This document shows, in pieces, positions 1 to 7,629 of a stretch of 14,826 nucleotides of DNA. The stretch spans positions 1-14,826 of the forward strand of contig JAKLLJ010000044.1 in the NCBI GenBank assembly GCA_023150215.1, read 5' to 3'. The notes below the pieces were generated by a model. That model made no database searches, was not told the DNA's origin, and saw nothing but the letters and a program-made list of their open reading frames with translations. Numbering within the stretch: the first letter of the stretch is position 1; each line of letters starts with the position of its first letter. The translations under genes were made by a program, and so were the position numbers. The DNA is from Thauera sp. (lineage in GTDB: Bacteria; Pseudomonadota; Gammaproteobacteria; Burkholderiales; Rhodocyclaceae).

Positions 1-560
1 TTGGCGATGCGCATCGCCGAGACCAAGAGCTTGACCGGCTGCGTGGGCATGCGCAGGGCGAGGTTCTCGAGGGCGTCGTCCAGGCTTACGCCGAGGCGCT
101 GTTCGTGCTGCAGCAGCATCAGTTCCTGTGACAGCGGTGGGGCGAGCTCGGTGGTGACCTGGCGGATGGCCGCGGGCAGCGACAGGCCGGCGCGTGCGGT
201 GCCGGCGAGCATCTGCAGGGCGTCGGGCAGTTGCTGTTCGATGCGCTCGATACGGCGCGCACGCAGGCGGCGGAAGGCGATGCTGGGCGACAAGGCGAGC
301 ACGAGGGCGAGCGCCAGCGCGACGATCAGGCTGCCGCTGATCAACCAGGCGGCGCCGGCGCCCAGCACGGTGAGCGCGAGGTTGAGCACGTAGAGCCGCG
401 CCGGGTCGATGAACAGGAAGAGCTCGCGCAGGTGAAAGCCGGTCTCGCGCGTGAAACGGTCGCGCCAGGCCTGCAGCAGGCGGGAGCCGATGTCGACCAG
501 TGCCCACACGAACAGGGCCACGGTGATGGCGACGATGATCGGGACGATGCCGGGGTTCAT
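1..560 (-). CDS. tadB: TadB, inner-membrane platform protein of the Tad pilus (N-terminal part, cut by window edge)
   Basis: The frame opens at ATG 560 and stays open for 186 codons to the window edge, so the C-terminal part is missing. The protein starts MNPGIVPIIVAITVALFVWA, a hydrophobic segment at residues 3-20. A second hydrophobic stretch follows at about 55-90 (AWLISGSLIVALALALVLAL). The start of a T2SS F-type domain comes next: LPDALQMLAGTARAGLSLPA, then QLMLLQHEQRLGVSLDDALE-like helices. This matches TadB, a GspF-family inner-membrane protein that works with TadC and the CpaF ATPase to extrude Flp pilin. The start codon overlaps the cpaF stop as ATGA, with no convincing Shine-Dalgarno, so translation is probably coupled. 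TadC would be expected just beyond the edge. The family call rests on the F-domain start, the membrane layout and the gene order. Confidence 0.9.
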   Translation of the reverse strand, partial: MNPGIVPIIVAITVALFVWALVDIGSRLLQAWRDRFTRETGFHLRELFLFIDPARLYVLNLALTVLGAGAAWLISGSLIVALALALVLALSPSIAFRRLRARRIERIEQQLPDALQMLAGTARAGLSLPAAIRQVTTELAPPLSQELMLLQHEQRLGVSLDDALENLALRMPTQPVKLLVSAMRIA

Positions 561-2242
561 GCGTTGCCCGACGTGTTGGTGGCGTTGAAGAGCGACAAGT
601 CGAGGCGGACGCCGGCTTCGCCGAGCGCCTCGTAGAACGCAGGAACGGCATTGCAGCCGTTGAAGCGGCTCAGCACGCGCCCGTCGGCGTCGCGGCCGAG
701 CTGTTCGTGGCGGAACAGCTCCTGCATCTGGATGCGCCCGGATTCGGTGCCGGCGACCTCGACGATGGCGGTGATCACGCGGCGGCCGTCGGGCAGGCGT
801 GCCTGCTGGATGACGACGTCGATGGCTGCGGCGATCTGGTCGCGGATGGCGGTCAGCGGCAGGTCCATGCCCGCCATCAGGACCAGGGTTTCCAGGCGGG
901 CGAGCGCGTCGCGCGGGCTGTTGGCATGCAGCGTGGTGAGCGAGCCGTCATGGCCGGTGTTCATCGCCTGCAGCATGTCGAGCGCCTCGCCGCCGCGGCA
1001 CTCACCGACGACGATGCGATCGGGACGCATGCGCAGGGCGTTGCGGACCAGGTCGCGAATGGCGATCTGGCCGCGCCCTTCGGCGTTGGGCGGGCGCGCC
1101 TCGAGATTGATGAGATGCGAGTGGGCCAGGCGCAGCTCGGCCGCATCCTCGATGGTGATGATGCGTTCGCCATCGGGGATGAAGTTCGACAGCACGTTGA
1201 GCAGCGTGGTCTTGCCCGAACCGGTGCCACCGGAGATCAGGATGTTCTTGCGCTGCTCGACGCAGATGCGCATGAATTCCGCCATCTGCGGGCTCAACGC
1301 CCCGAGCGCCACCAGATCGGCCGCCGAAAAGACCTTGCGCCCGAACTTGCGGATGCTCAGCGCCGGGCCCTTGATGGCAAGCGGGGGGATGACGGCGTTG
1401 ACTCGCGAACCGTCCTTGAGGCGGGCGTCGACCATTGGCGAGGACTCGTCGATGCGCCGGCCGATCGGTGTGACGATGCGCTCGATGACGCCGAGCACCG
1501 CGCGGTCGCTGGTGAAGCTGCCGGGGTGGCGGACGAGGCGGCCGTTGCGTTCGATGTAGATCTCGTCATGGCGATTGACCATGATCTCGGTGATGGTCTC
1601 GTCGTCGAGCAGGGCCTCCAGCGGCCCCAGGCCGACGGCTTCGTCGAGCACGTCGCGGCGCAGGCTGTCGCGATCGATGGCCTCGGGCAGTGCGCTCTCC
1701 TTGTCGATGAGCTCGACCAGCAGGGCTTCGGTTTCGGCGCGTAGCTGGTCGTCGCTCATGCGCACCAGATCGCGGCGGCGCAGGTCGATGGCGTCGAGCA
1801 GGGACTCGTGAATGCGCTTGCGCCAGAATTGCTCGGGTGTGGGGGGCGCCGGAGCGCGCGCGGGGCGCGCAGCAGGACGTGCGGGCGCCGGATTGAAGGC
1901 GGGCGCAGGCGCTGCTTCGCGGGCCGCGTCGGCCGAGGCGGCGTGTGGATCGAGGCGATCCTCGATGACGAGCGTGAATGGGCCGACCGTGATCCGGTCG
2001 GTCGGCGCGATCGGGCCGTATTCCTGGATGCGGCTGCCATTGACGCTGGTGCCGAAGAGCTGGCCGAGATCCTGGATGTAGAGCCCGGCCTGGGTGCGGT
2101 AGATGCGTGCATGCTCGCGCCCGACCTTCCAGCCGGGCAGTCGCAGGCGGCAATCGCGCCCCTTGCCGATGATTGCCGAAGTGTCGGTGAAGGACTCGAC
2201 GCGGGTGGCGCTCTCGGGGTGGTTGATGGTGATCTGGAACAT
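557..2242 (-). CDS. cpaF: FHA domain-CpaF/TadA secretion ATPase of the Tad pilus
   Basis: This 561-residue protein is the hexameric ATPase that powers Flp pilus assembly at the inner membrane. Residues 1-98 form an FHA phosphothreonine-binding domain: GKGRDCRL near 26, GREHARI at 41 and GTSVNG at 64. An Ala/Pro-rich linker follows (about 99-135). The rest is a PilT/VirB11-type ATPase with Walker A GGTGSGKTT at 338-346, an acidic box ITIEDAAEL near 362, Walker B RIVVGECRG at 409-417 and the His motif TTLHANS at 436-442. The start at 2242 was chosen because FHA homology begins there; the 92 upstream open codons are low-complexity shadow of the secretin gene. It lies 16 bp after the secretin stop and overlaps tadB by ATGA. 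A free-standing CpaE/TadZ gene, often next to cpaF, is absent here. Catalytic residues look intact. Confidence 0.95.
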   Translation of the reverse strand: MFQITINHPESATRVESFTDTSAIIGKGRDCRLRLPGWKVGREHARIYRTQAGLYIQDLGQLFGTSVNGSRIQEYGPIAPTDRITVGPFTLVIEDRLDPHAASADAAREAAPAPAFNPAPARPAARPARAPAPPTPEQFWRKRIHESLLDAIDLRRRDLVRMSDDQLRAETEALLVELIDKESALPEAIDRDSLRRDVLDEAVGLGPLEALLDDETITEIMVNRHDEIYIERNGRLVRHPGSFTSDRAVLGVIERIVTPIGRRIDESSPMVDARLKDGSRVNAVIPPLAIKGPALSIRKFGRKVFSAADLVALGALSPQMAEFMRICVEQRKNILISGGTGSGKTTLLNVLSNFIPDGERIITIEDAAELRLAHSHLINLEARPPNAEGRGQIAIRDLVRNALRMRPDRIVVGECRGGEALDMLQAMNTGHDGSLTTLHANSPRDALARLETLVLMAGMDLPLTAIRDQIAAAIDVVIQQARLPDGRRVITAIVEVAGTESGRIQMQELFRHEQLGRDADGRVLSRFNGCNAVPAFYEALGEAGVRLDLSLFNATNTSGNA

Positions 2243-2258
2243 GATCGGCCGGGCCTGC

Positions 2259-3656
2259 TCAGTTGTCCGACGCGGTGGTCGCGCCGACGGAACCGAGCCC
2301 GTGGGCGGGCAGGACGCGCTCTTCGACCGCTGCCGGCAGGCCCGGAACGGCGGTGAGATCCGGCTCGGTCGCGCGCGCAACGCCGTCCAGGCGCTGGCGG
2401 GCGCGGAGCATGCGCTCGGCCTGTTCGAAGGTGTGCTTGTCGACCGCGTGGGGGGTGACGAACACGACCAGCTCGGTTTCCTTGTTCTGGAAGCGGCGCG
2501 AGCGGAACAGGGCGCCAAGGATCGGGATGTCGCCGAGGAAGGGCACCTTGTCGATCGATGCGTTGATGTCCCGGCTGAGGAGTCCGCTCAGCACGATCGT
2601 GCCGCCCTGTTGCACGTTGAACTCGGTTTCGGTCTTGCGGGTGCGCAGGGCCGGGCCTGCCGTGCCCATCACCGAGAGGTCGAGATCGCTGACCTCGCTC
2701 ATGATGCGGGCACGAATGACGCCGTTGTGGTCGACCCGGGGAGTGATCTCCAGGCGGATACCATAGGGCTTGAACTGGATCGTGGTGCCGTTGATGTTGC
2801 TGACGCTGTAGGGGAATTCGCCGCCAGCGAGAAAGTTCGCCTCGGCGCCGCTGCGTGCCGACAGCACTGGCTGGGCGAGGACGGAGGCCGAGCCGTTCTG
2901 CTCCATCAGCCGCAGCTGGGCGTTGAGGCCGGCGTTGATGGCGGACAGCACGTTGAGGCTGGAGCTCAACGGCACCGGCCCGCTGCCATCATCCGGGTTG
3001 ATGATCGGCGGCGCGGTCTCGCTGCCGGTGCGGATGTCGATCTGCAGCGGGGCATTGCCGCGCCGTCCGGGCATCCACACGCCGCCGATCGCAGCGCCGC
3101 CGGTGGCATTCCACGCCAGGCCGATCTCGCGCAGCATGTTGATCGGGAATTCGACGATCTGCACGTCCATCACGATCATCTTTTCCCAGCCGACCGGATT
3201 GGTGAAATTGATGATCTGCGGGTAGCGCTTGGCGAGTTCCTCGATACGGGCCTGGTCGCGATTGCTGAGGTTGTCGCCTTCGACCACGACCTTGTCGCCG
3301 ATCACCGAACTGCGTGCGTTCGGGATGCCGGCGAGGAAGGCGGCGATCTCGCGATTGACGCGCGGGGTCTCGGCGGCGGCAACGGTGATCTTGATCCGCC
3401 GGTTGCGACCGTTGGCGGTCCAGATGTGCAGCGAGGACACGCCGACCTCGTTGGCGATCAGGAGGATCTCGCGGTCGTCGAGCACCGCGGCCGACAGCAC
3501 CTTGCCATTGCCGACCGCGAGGCGACCGGCGTTGGATTCGGCGATGACCCGGGTCTCGCCCTGGAACAGGGTGAGTTCGGGCATGTCGGCGGCGAGGGCG
3601 ACCGGCAGGAAGCAGAGCGCGAACAGATGAAAGAGGGCGTGGGCGAATGTGCGCAT
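2259..3656 (-). CDS. cpaC: CpaC/RcpA outer-membrane secretin of the Tad pilus
   Basis: This 465-residue protein should form the outer-membrane channel through which the Flp pilus emerges. A signal peptide covers residues 1-22 (cleavage near VALA|ADMPEL). An N-terminal pilus-secretin domain (about 25-95) is followed by a BON-like stretch (about 98-155), then the secretin core (about 160-405) with the hallmark VPFLGDIPILGALF at 371-384 and ETELVVFVTPH at 393. The tail (405-465) is Ala/Pro/Arg-rich and shows no clear pilotin-binding motif. The ATG at 3656 gives a good signal peptide but has no visible Shine-Dalgarno. It follows an 80-bp C-rich leader after cpaB, the longest gap within the operon. 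The family assignment is secure. Whether a separate pilotin is used cannot be seen. Confidence 0.95.
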   Translation of the reverse strand: MRTFAHALFHLFALCFLPVALAADMPELTLFQGETRVIAESNAGRLAVGNGKVLSAAVLDDREILLIANEVGVSSLHIWTANGRNRRIKITVAAAETPRVNREIAAFLAGIPNARSSVIGDKVVVEGDNLSNRDQARIEELAKRYPQIINFTNPVGWEKMIVMDVQIVEFPINMLREIGLAWNATGGAAIGGVWMPGRRGNAPLQIDIRTGSETAPPIINPDDGSGPVPLSSSLNVLSAINAGLNAQLRLMEQNGSASVLAQPVLSARSGAEANFLAGGEFPYSVSNINGTTIQFKPYGIRLEITPRVDHNGVIRARIMSEVSDLDLSVMGTAGPALRTRKTETEFNVQQGGTIVLSGLLSRDINASIDKVPFLGDIPILGALFRSRRFQNKETELVVFVTPHAVDKHTFEQAERMLRARQRLDGVARATEPDLTAVPGLPAAVEERVLPAHGLGSVGATTASDN

Positions 3657-3662
3657 CGGCGT

Positions 3663-3697
3663 GGGAGGGGCGTGGGGGCAGGTGGGCGCAGGGCGGG
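3663..3697 (+). other. Putative G-quadruplex motif in the template strand ahead of the secretin gene
   Basis: The plus strand carries six runs of three or more G (3663-3665, 3667-3670, 3674-3678, 3684-3686, 3691-3693, 3695-3697) with loops of 1 to 5 bases, which fits the standard quadruplex pattern. This is the template strand for the minus-strand tad operon. The transcript is correspondingly C-rich and G-poor: 31 C to 6 G over 3661-3710. The sequence pattern is direct; folding in vivo is inference. Confidence 0.55.
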
Positions 3698-3737
3698 TTG
3701 GAGTTGAGACGGTCGGGCTGGTGCAATGCGGGCGAGC

Positions 3738-4589
3738 TCAGTCGGGCGCCGCGTCCTTGCGGGCGGACATCTGCAGTCCGCTCGTTATCGGGCCGCCGCC
3801 ATAGATGACGGGCACGGTGCTGATCGCACTGCCGTCGCTGGCGGGCAGGCCGAGCAGCGTGCGTGCTTCGGTGATGCCAGCGGAGACCGCGGCGATGTCG
3901 CCGGGCGCCCTGAGGAGCGCGGTGACACGGCCGATCTCGCGTGCGGCGATGATGCGTTTGGCGTCTTCCGGGGAGGTGTCGAGGGTGATCGTGGTGTAGC
4001 TGCGCACGCGTCCCTCGGCATCGCGTTCGTCGAGCTGAACGCGGCTGCCGGTCGCGAGCACTGCAACGTTTTGCAGCAGCGTGAAGGTGAAGTTGCGCTT
4101 GTCCTTGTTCAGCGACACGACGATGTCGATATGATCCCCCGGCTCGACCATGCCCGACAGCGAGCTGATTTCGTCCACGGGTACCGTGACCGCGCGCTGG
4201 CCGGACTGGAGGCGGGCAGAGAAGGTGGGGGCGCGGCGGCCCTCGAGCTGCGCCCACAGGATGGGTTCACCGGCCGCTGCGGGGTGGGCGAGCACCGAGC
4301 GTTCGGCGCGGCTGAACTGGTCGGGCGTGATCGCCCCCGAGTGTGCCCATTCGCGCGGTATCTCGCGCACCGCGACGGTGTCGGGCGTCACGTGGGCGCC
4401 ACGGGCCAGTGCGGTCTTGGCGACCACGACCCGGACCGTGGCGACATTGCGGGCACGGGCTTCGATCTCCGCCATCCGTTCGGCCAGGTAGTGACTCGTG
4501 CCGAAGGCGGCAAGCCCGCCCAGCGCGAGCGCGACCCCGAGGACGATCCAGTTCTTTCGTTTTCTTGTCGGCATCGGTGGCGTTGTCAT
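3738..4589 (-). CDS. cpaB: CpaB/RcpC Tad pilus assembly protein
   Basis: This 283-residue protein has a basic N-terminus (PTRKRKN), one transmembrane helix at about 14-33, a SAF-like domain at about 50-115 (VVVAKTALARGAHVTPDTVAVREIP) and an RcpC/CpaB core (SGQRAVTVPVDEISSLSGMV, then PGDHIDIVVS, then LLQNVAVLATG). CpaB family proteins sit in the periplasm on an inner-membrane anchor and help build or gate the secretin. The start at 4589 makes an ATGA overlap with the small pilin-like gene upstream and lacks its own Shine-Dalgarno, so coupling is likely. An internal Met at residue 6 is a possible alternative. The long upstream open frame is a shadow of neighbouring genes. An 80-bp gap then separates it from the secretin. 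Length and domain order are normal for the family. Confidence 0.93.
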   Translation of the reverse strand: MTTPPMPTRKRKNWIVLGVALALGGLAAFGTSHYLAERMAEIEARARNVATVRVVVAKTALARGAHVTPDTVAVREIPREWAHSGAITPDQFSRAERSVLAHPAAAGEPILWAQLEGRRAPTFSARLQSGQRAVTVPVDEISSLSGMVEPGDHIDIVVSLNKDKRNFTFTLLQNVAVLATGSRVQLDERDAEGRVRSYTTITLDTSPEDAKRIIAAREIGRVTALLRAPGDIAAVSAGITEARTLLGLPASDGSAISTVPVIYGGGPITSGLQMSARKDAAPD

Positions 4590-4771
4590 AGTGGCAGGGA
4601 CATGAAGGCGCTGTAGCGCTCGAATGCGCGGCGGACGGCCGCGAGCAGGGTGTCGACCACCGAGTTCTCGCCGGCCGATGCCATGCCGAAAAGCATCATC
4701 AGGACCAGCAGGGCGACGAGATACTCGGTGAGCGCCTGGCCGCGCTCGCGATTGCGCGCGTGAGAGGTCAT
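4586..4771 (-). CDS. Small type IVb pilin-like protein (61 aa)
   Basis: A 61-residue protein, MTSHARNRERGQALTEYLVA at the N-terminus, has a short basic leader, a predicted prepilin peptidase cut after Gly11 and Glu at mature position +5 followed by Tyr, the Flp/TadE signature. One hydrophobic helix covers about 15-33. The tail is short and ends in ERYSAFMSLPL. The mature form would be about 50 residues, the size of a Flp pilin, but the gene lies mid-operon between the unknown secreted protein and cpaB rather than at the head. Both ends overlap neighbours as ATGA and no Shine-Dalgarno is visible, so expression is probably coupled and modest. It may be a minor or initiating pilin; that role is inference. 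The gene is easily missed because it is short. Confidence 0.85.
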   Translation of the reverse strand: MTSHARNRERGQALTEYLVALLVLMMLFGMASAGENSVVDTLLAAVRRAFERYSAFMSLPL

Positions 4772-5448
4772 GGGAGTCGGGAAAGCACGGTGAGGACGGC
4801 CTGGGTTGCGCCATCGTGGCGCACGAGGACGAGCTTCGCCTCGCCGGCAGGGCCCTCGAAGCCTTGTGCCAGGGCCTCTGCGGACTCGGCCAGCGGTGGC
4901 CCATCGGGCTTCAGGCCACGGTCGTCGAGGCGGGCAGAAAAGTGTTCGAGGTTGGCGCGCAGGCCATGCTTGTTGGTGAGCACCCATTGGCGGGCAACGA
5001 TCTGGCCATCGATCGACTCCATGTCCGAGAGCAGCTCCGAGCCAGCCGGCAACACGAAGCCGGAGGCTTGGCCCGCCGCGTGGCGGGCGGCTGGCATGTC
5101 GGCGATGGCAACCAACGCCTCGCTCGCGGCATTGCGCAATGGGCTGACCGTGACCGTGATGAAGAAGTCGCCTTGCGCCCGGGCCAGCACCTGGGTGTCT
5201 CCGACCCGGGAATGTGCCACCGGGCTTCCCAGGGTGCGGCGGTAGTGGGCGACTACCGTGTCGGCCGGCGCTGCGCAGTGCGCGCGCTCCATGCGCATGG
5301 GAATTCCGTTGAGGCGCACCTGCTGACCGATCAGGTCGAGCCGCGCGCCGTCGGGGTGCGCCACTGTGGGCCACGGACCGGCGAGAACACTTGCCGGGAG
5401 CAGCACCGACCCGAGCAGCATCGAGGCGAGCGATACAGGGCGTGTCAT
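4768..5448 (-). CDS. Secreted protein of unknown function in the Tad operon
   Basis: I do not recognise this 226-residue protein. It begins with a clear signal peptide (MTRPVSLASMLLGSVLLPAS, cleavage near VLA|GPW at 23/24) and has no other membrane helix, so it should be periplasmic or outer-membrane associated. It has one cysteine after the signal (Cys58), and no lipobox is seen. Two halves look alike: about 50-116 (helix ADTVVAHYRRTLG, then strand FFITVTVSPL) and about 150-223 (helix LRANLEHFSARLDDRG, then strands EAKLVLVRHD and QAVLTVLSRL). This suggests an internal duplication of a small alpha/beta unit. Both ends overlap neighbouring tad genes as ATGA, and a GGAG lies 8 bases before the start. 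Gene order suggests a job in pilus assembly, perhaps with the secretin or minor pilins, but no function can be assigned. Confidence 0.85.
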   Translation of the reverse strand: MTRPVSLASMLLGSVLLPASVLAGPWPTVAHPDGARLDLIGQQVRLNGIPMRMERAHCAAPADTVVAHYRRTLGSPVAHSRVGDTQVLARAQGDFFITVTVSPLRNAASEALVAIADMPAARHAAGQASGFVLPAGSELLSDMESIDGQIVARQWVLTNKHGLRANLEHFSARLDDRGLKPDGPPLAESAEALAQGFEGPAGEAKLVLVRHDGATQAVLTVLSRLP

Positions 5449-6257
5449 CGAATGCGCTCCGCCGGAATGATGTCGGGATCGACGCGCCCGATGTCGGGCG
5501 GGTTGGCGCCCTCGAGGACCGCGACGAAAGGCTTCAGGGGCGCGACCAGGGTGTGCAGCGGACGGTAGGGGAAGGGACCGAGGGGGTTCCAGCCGTCGCG
5601 GCGCAGGGCCGAACGAACGCCGTCCGGACCCGACGCGGCCCAGGCGTCGACGAGCACCGTGGTCTGACGCTGGATCGACAGTTCGAGGGTATCGAAGGGG
5701 ACGAGCTTGTCGATCTTCGCGAGATCGACACGGACGCGTCCGGTGTAGAGCGAGTTGCCGTCGAGGCCCAGGTTGTCTGCGTGCAGGGCACCAAAAGGCT
5801 GGGCAAGGGCTTCGCGTCGGGTCGCGGCGCCGACGTTGGTGGCGAGGGCGGGCAGTAGGGCCCGGCCACGGGGGTCGAACCAGAGCGGGTTGCGGTGGGC
5901 GTCGAAGTCGCCGGCAAGGTCGCCGGTCTTGATCGGTGCATCGCTGTTGCTGAAGAAGCGCCGCCCAATCTCGGCGGCGAGGATGGCGTCGGTTTTCCAG
6001 GCCTGCACGCCGGCGCCGTGATGAACCATGCCTTCGAACGCGAGGTAGCGGCTGGCATTGATCGCCGCATGGGCGATGTCGAGTTGCTTGCCGAGCAACG
6101 GCACGATGAGAAGGAGAGGTACGAGCACCAGGGCGAGCACGATGAACTCGATCGTCGATTGGCCGCTGGCGTGTGGCCACCTGCGCCGGGCAGGCATCCT
6201 GGGGTTGCGCTGGCGGTGAGCGTCGATCCGCATCGTCCGGTCCGGAGTGATCGTCAT
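5445..6257 (-). CDS. tadE: TadE-like minor pilin
   Basis: A 270-residue protein has a long basic leader and then SGQSTIEFIVLALVLVPLLL: a prepilin peptidase cut after Gly32 with Glu37 at mature +5, followed by a hydrophobic helix of about 20 residues. This is the TadE pseudopilin signature. The large soluble domain that follows is longer than in many TadE proteins. The ATG at 6257 overlaps the upstream stop as ATGA and was preferred for coupling. Met9 (6233) and Met21 (6197) are in-frame alternatives that would give a shorter, more typical leader; none has a clear Shine-Dalgarno. TadE-type proteins are processed in the inner membrane and are needed for Flp pilus formation, probably as a minor or priming component. 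The family call is firm, the exact start less so. Confidence 0.85.
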   Translation of the reverse strand: MTITPDRTMRIDAHRQRNPRMPARRRWPHASGQSTIEFIVLALVLVPLLLIVPLLGKQLDIAHAAINASRYLAFEGMVHHGAGVQAWKTDAILAAEIGRRFFSNSDAPIKTGDLAGDFDAHRNPLWFDPRGRALLPALATNVGAATRREALAQPFGALHADNLGLDGNSLYTGRVRVDLAKIDKLVPFDTLELSIQRQTTVLVDAWAASGPDGVRSALRRDGWNPLGPFPYRPLHTLVAPLKPFVAVLEGANPPDIGRVDPDIIPAERIR

Positions 6258-7600
6258 GGCAGCAGCAGTCCGCCCTGACGAGCCTGTGCCGCGGCACGCT
6301 GTGCGGCGGTGACGGGGGCCAGGCGTGCTTGCCAGTAAGGATTGAAGAGGCTGCCGAGTTCGGTCTTGCCGGGGTGGCGGCCGTTGCCGCGGTCGGGACG
6401 CTCGAAGAAGACTTCGACGCGTGCGACCGCGGCCGTCTCCTGGCTCGCCAGCGCGCCGTCGTAGAGCTGGAGCCGTCCCCCGGGTTGGACGACGCTTGCC
6501 CCGCCCGAGAACTGCTGCTGTGCGGCCGGCTTGGTGACCCGGATGCTCAGGCTGGTGAGGGGCTCGTCCATCTCCAGCGCGCGATCGGACAACGCCATGA
6601 ACCCGGGAATCGCACTGCTGCCCAGCGTCGGCGGGGCCGGATCGAAGCCGCGGGCGAAACCCTCGGACGACTCGGCGTGTGCGCTGGCGCGTGGATTGGT
6701 GGTGCGCGAGCCGGCATAGGTGTAGCTGCCGTCGCCGAGGTTGTCGGCCGACGCGCCGCTGCCGTAACCGAGCGGGTTCTCGCTGCGTCGGCAGCGGAAG
6801 CGACGGATGCGGTGGTGATGGGCCGACAGGGTGTCCATCGACTTCCAGCCGTCGGCAAGATCGATCAGCTCGGTGCCGCCACGCTTGCGCAGCTCGATGC
6901 CGATGCATAGCACGACGAGCCCGAAGCGCCAGTTGCGGCTTGCGAGGAAGGACTCGCGGCTGTCGTTGACGAGTTGCCCCATCGTCCGGCGCTGGTCGCG
7001 CGTGGTCTGGTGTGTGGTGAAGCCAGCGAAATCGTCGGCGATCGGGATGGGATCGACGCGGGCATGAGGGTCGTTGTCAGCGGCTACCCTTTGCATGAGT
7101 GCCAGCCGGCTTGCGATCGCGACCGTATTCGCGGGGCCGTGCATCACTTGCTGCGAGAGCGCGAGGGTGTGCATGGCTTCGTCATGGAGGGTGACGGTGG
7201 CGGCGAGGGCTGGCGTGAGCACGTCGACGACCGTCTCGACGTGGTCCATCGCCGCCTTGAGCGCCGGACCGACGGCGGGAATCAGGTAGAGATAGGGGCC
7301 GATGTTGTCGGCTGCCGTACCCATGTACTTCGTCCACGAAGCGAGCCCCACTGCCTGCCCGACGGCGATCTGGTTGGCGATGATGGCGCGGTTGGCGTAG
7401 GCGTCGTAGTTCAGCATGCGTGCCTCGAACACGCCGGCGCTGTAGGCGACCGCATCGGTAGTGTTGGTCAGGCGGAGCTTCTCTTGTACGAGCTGGCCGC
7501 TGTTGAACATGAAGAAGAGGGTGGCGGCGACGGCGAGGAGCAGGACGGTCGCCAGCGGAAGCACCTGTCCGGCCTGGCGTCTCGCGTGGCGTGTGTCCAT
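6254..7600 (-). CDS. tadG: TadG-like pilus assembly protein
   Basis: This 448-residue protein opens with a short basic leader, AGQVLPLATVLLLAVAATLF, and then MFNSGQLVQEKLRLTNTTDA, the N-terminal hydrophobic anchor and heptad region typical of TadG/TadE-related proteins. Mature +5 is Leu, not Glu, so it is probably not processed like a pilin but stays anchored with its bulk in the periplasm. The soluble part holds only two cysteines (Cys232, Cys270). Cys270 sits in a strongly basic His/Arg patch (HHHRIRRFRCRR, 261-272). No von Willebrand A motif (DxSxS) is seen, unlike classical TadG. It lies 45 bp after the flp stop and overlaps tadE by ATGA. The class is clear from the N-terminus and gene order; the C-terminal domain is not recognised. 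Confidence 0.8.
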   Translation of the reverse strand: MDTRHARRQAGQVLPLATVLLLAVAATLFFMFNSGQLVQEKLRLTNTTDAVAYSAGVFEARMLNYDAYANRAIIANQIAVGQAVGLASWTKYMGTAADNIGPYLYLIPAVGPALKAAMDHVETVVDVLTPALAATVTLHDEAMHTLALSQQVMHGPANTVAIASRLALMQRVAADNDPHARVDPIPIADDFAGFTTHQTTRDQRRTMGQLVNDSRESFLASRNWRFGLVVLCIGIELRKRGGTELIDLADGWKSMDTLSAHHHRIRRFRCRRSENPLGYGSGASADNLGDGSYTYAGSRTTNPRASAHAESSEGFARGFDPAPPTLGSSAIPGFMALSDRALEMDEPLTSLSIRVTKPAAQQQFSGGASVVQPGGRLQLYDGALASQETAAVARVEVFFERPDRGNGRHPGKTELGSLFNPYWQARLAPVTAAQRAAAQARQGGLLLP

Positions 7601-7629
7601 CGCCGTGCCCGTGTCGCAGCGATCTTGCC

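Noticed and set aside
651..1744. Overlapping plus-strand open frames opposite cpaF
   Set aside because: Antisense shadows of the Walker-motif ATPase; low-complexity translations with no recognisable domain.
2243..2518. 92-codon upstream extension of cpaF
   Set aside because: It overlaps the secretin coding region, is Ser/Arg/Pro low complexity, and the FHA domain begins right at the internal ATG.
2103..3707. 534-codon plus-strand open frame opposite the secretin gene
   Set aside because: It is antisense to a gene with unmistakable secretin motifs; long shadow frames are expected at this GC content, and its translation is Asp/Gly/Ala/Arg-rich without domain motifs.
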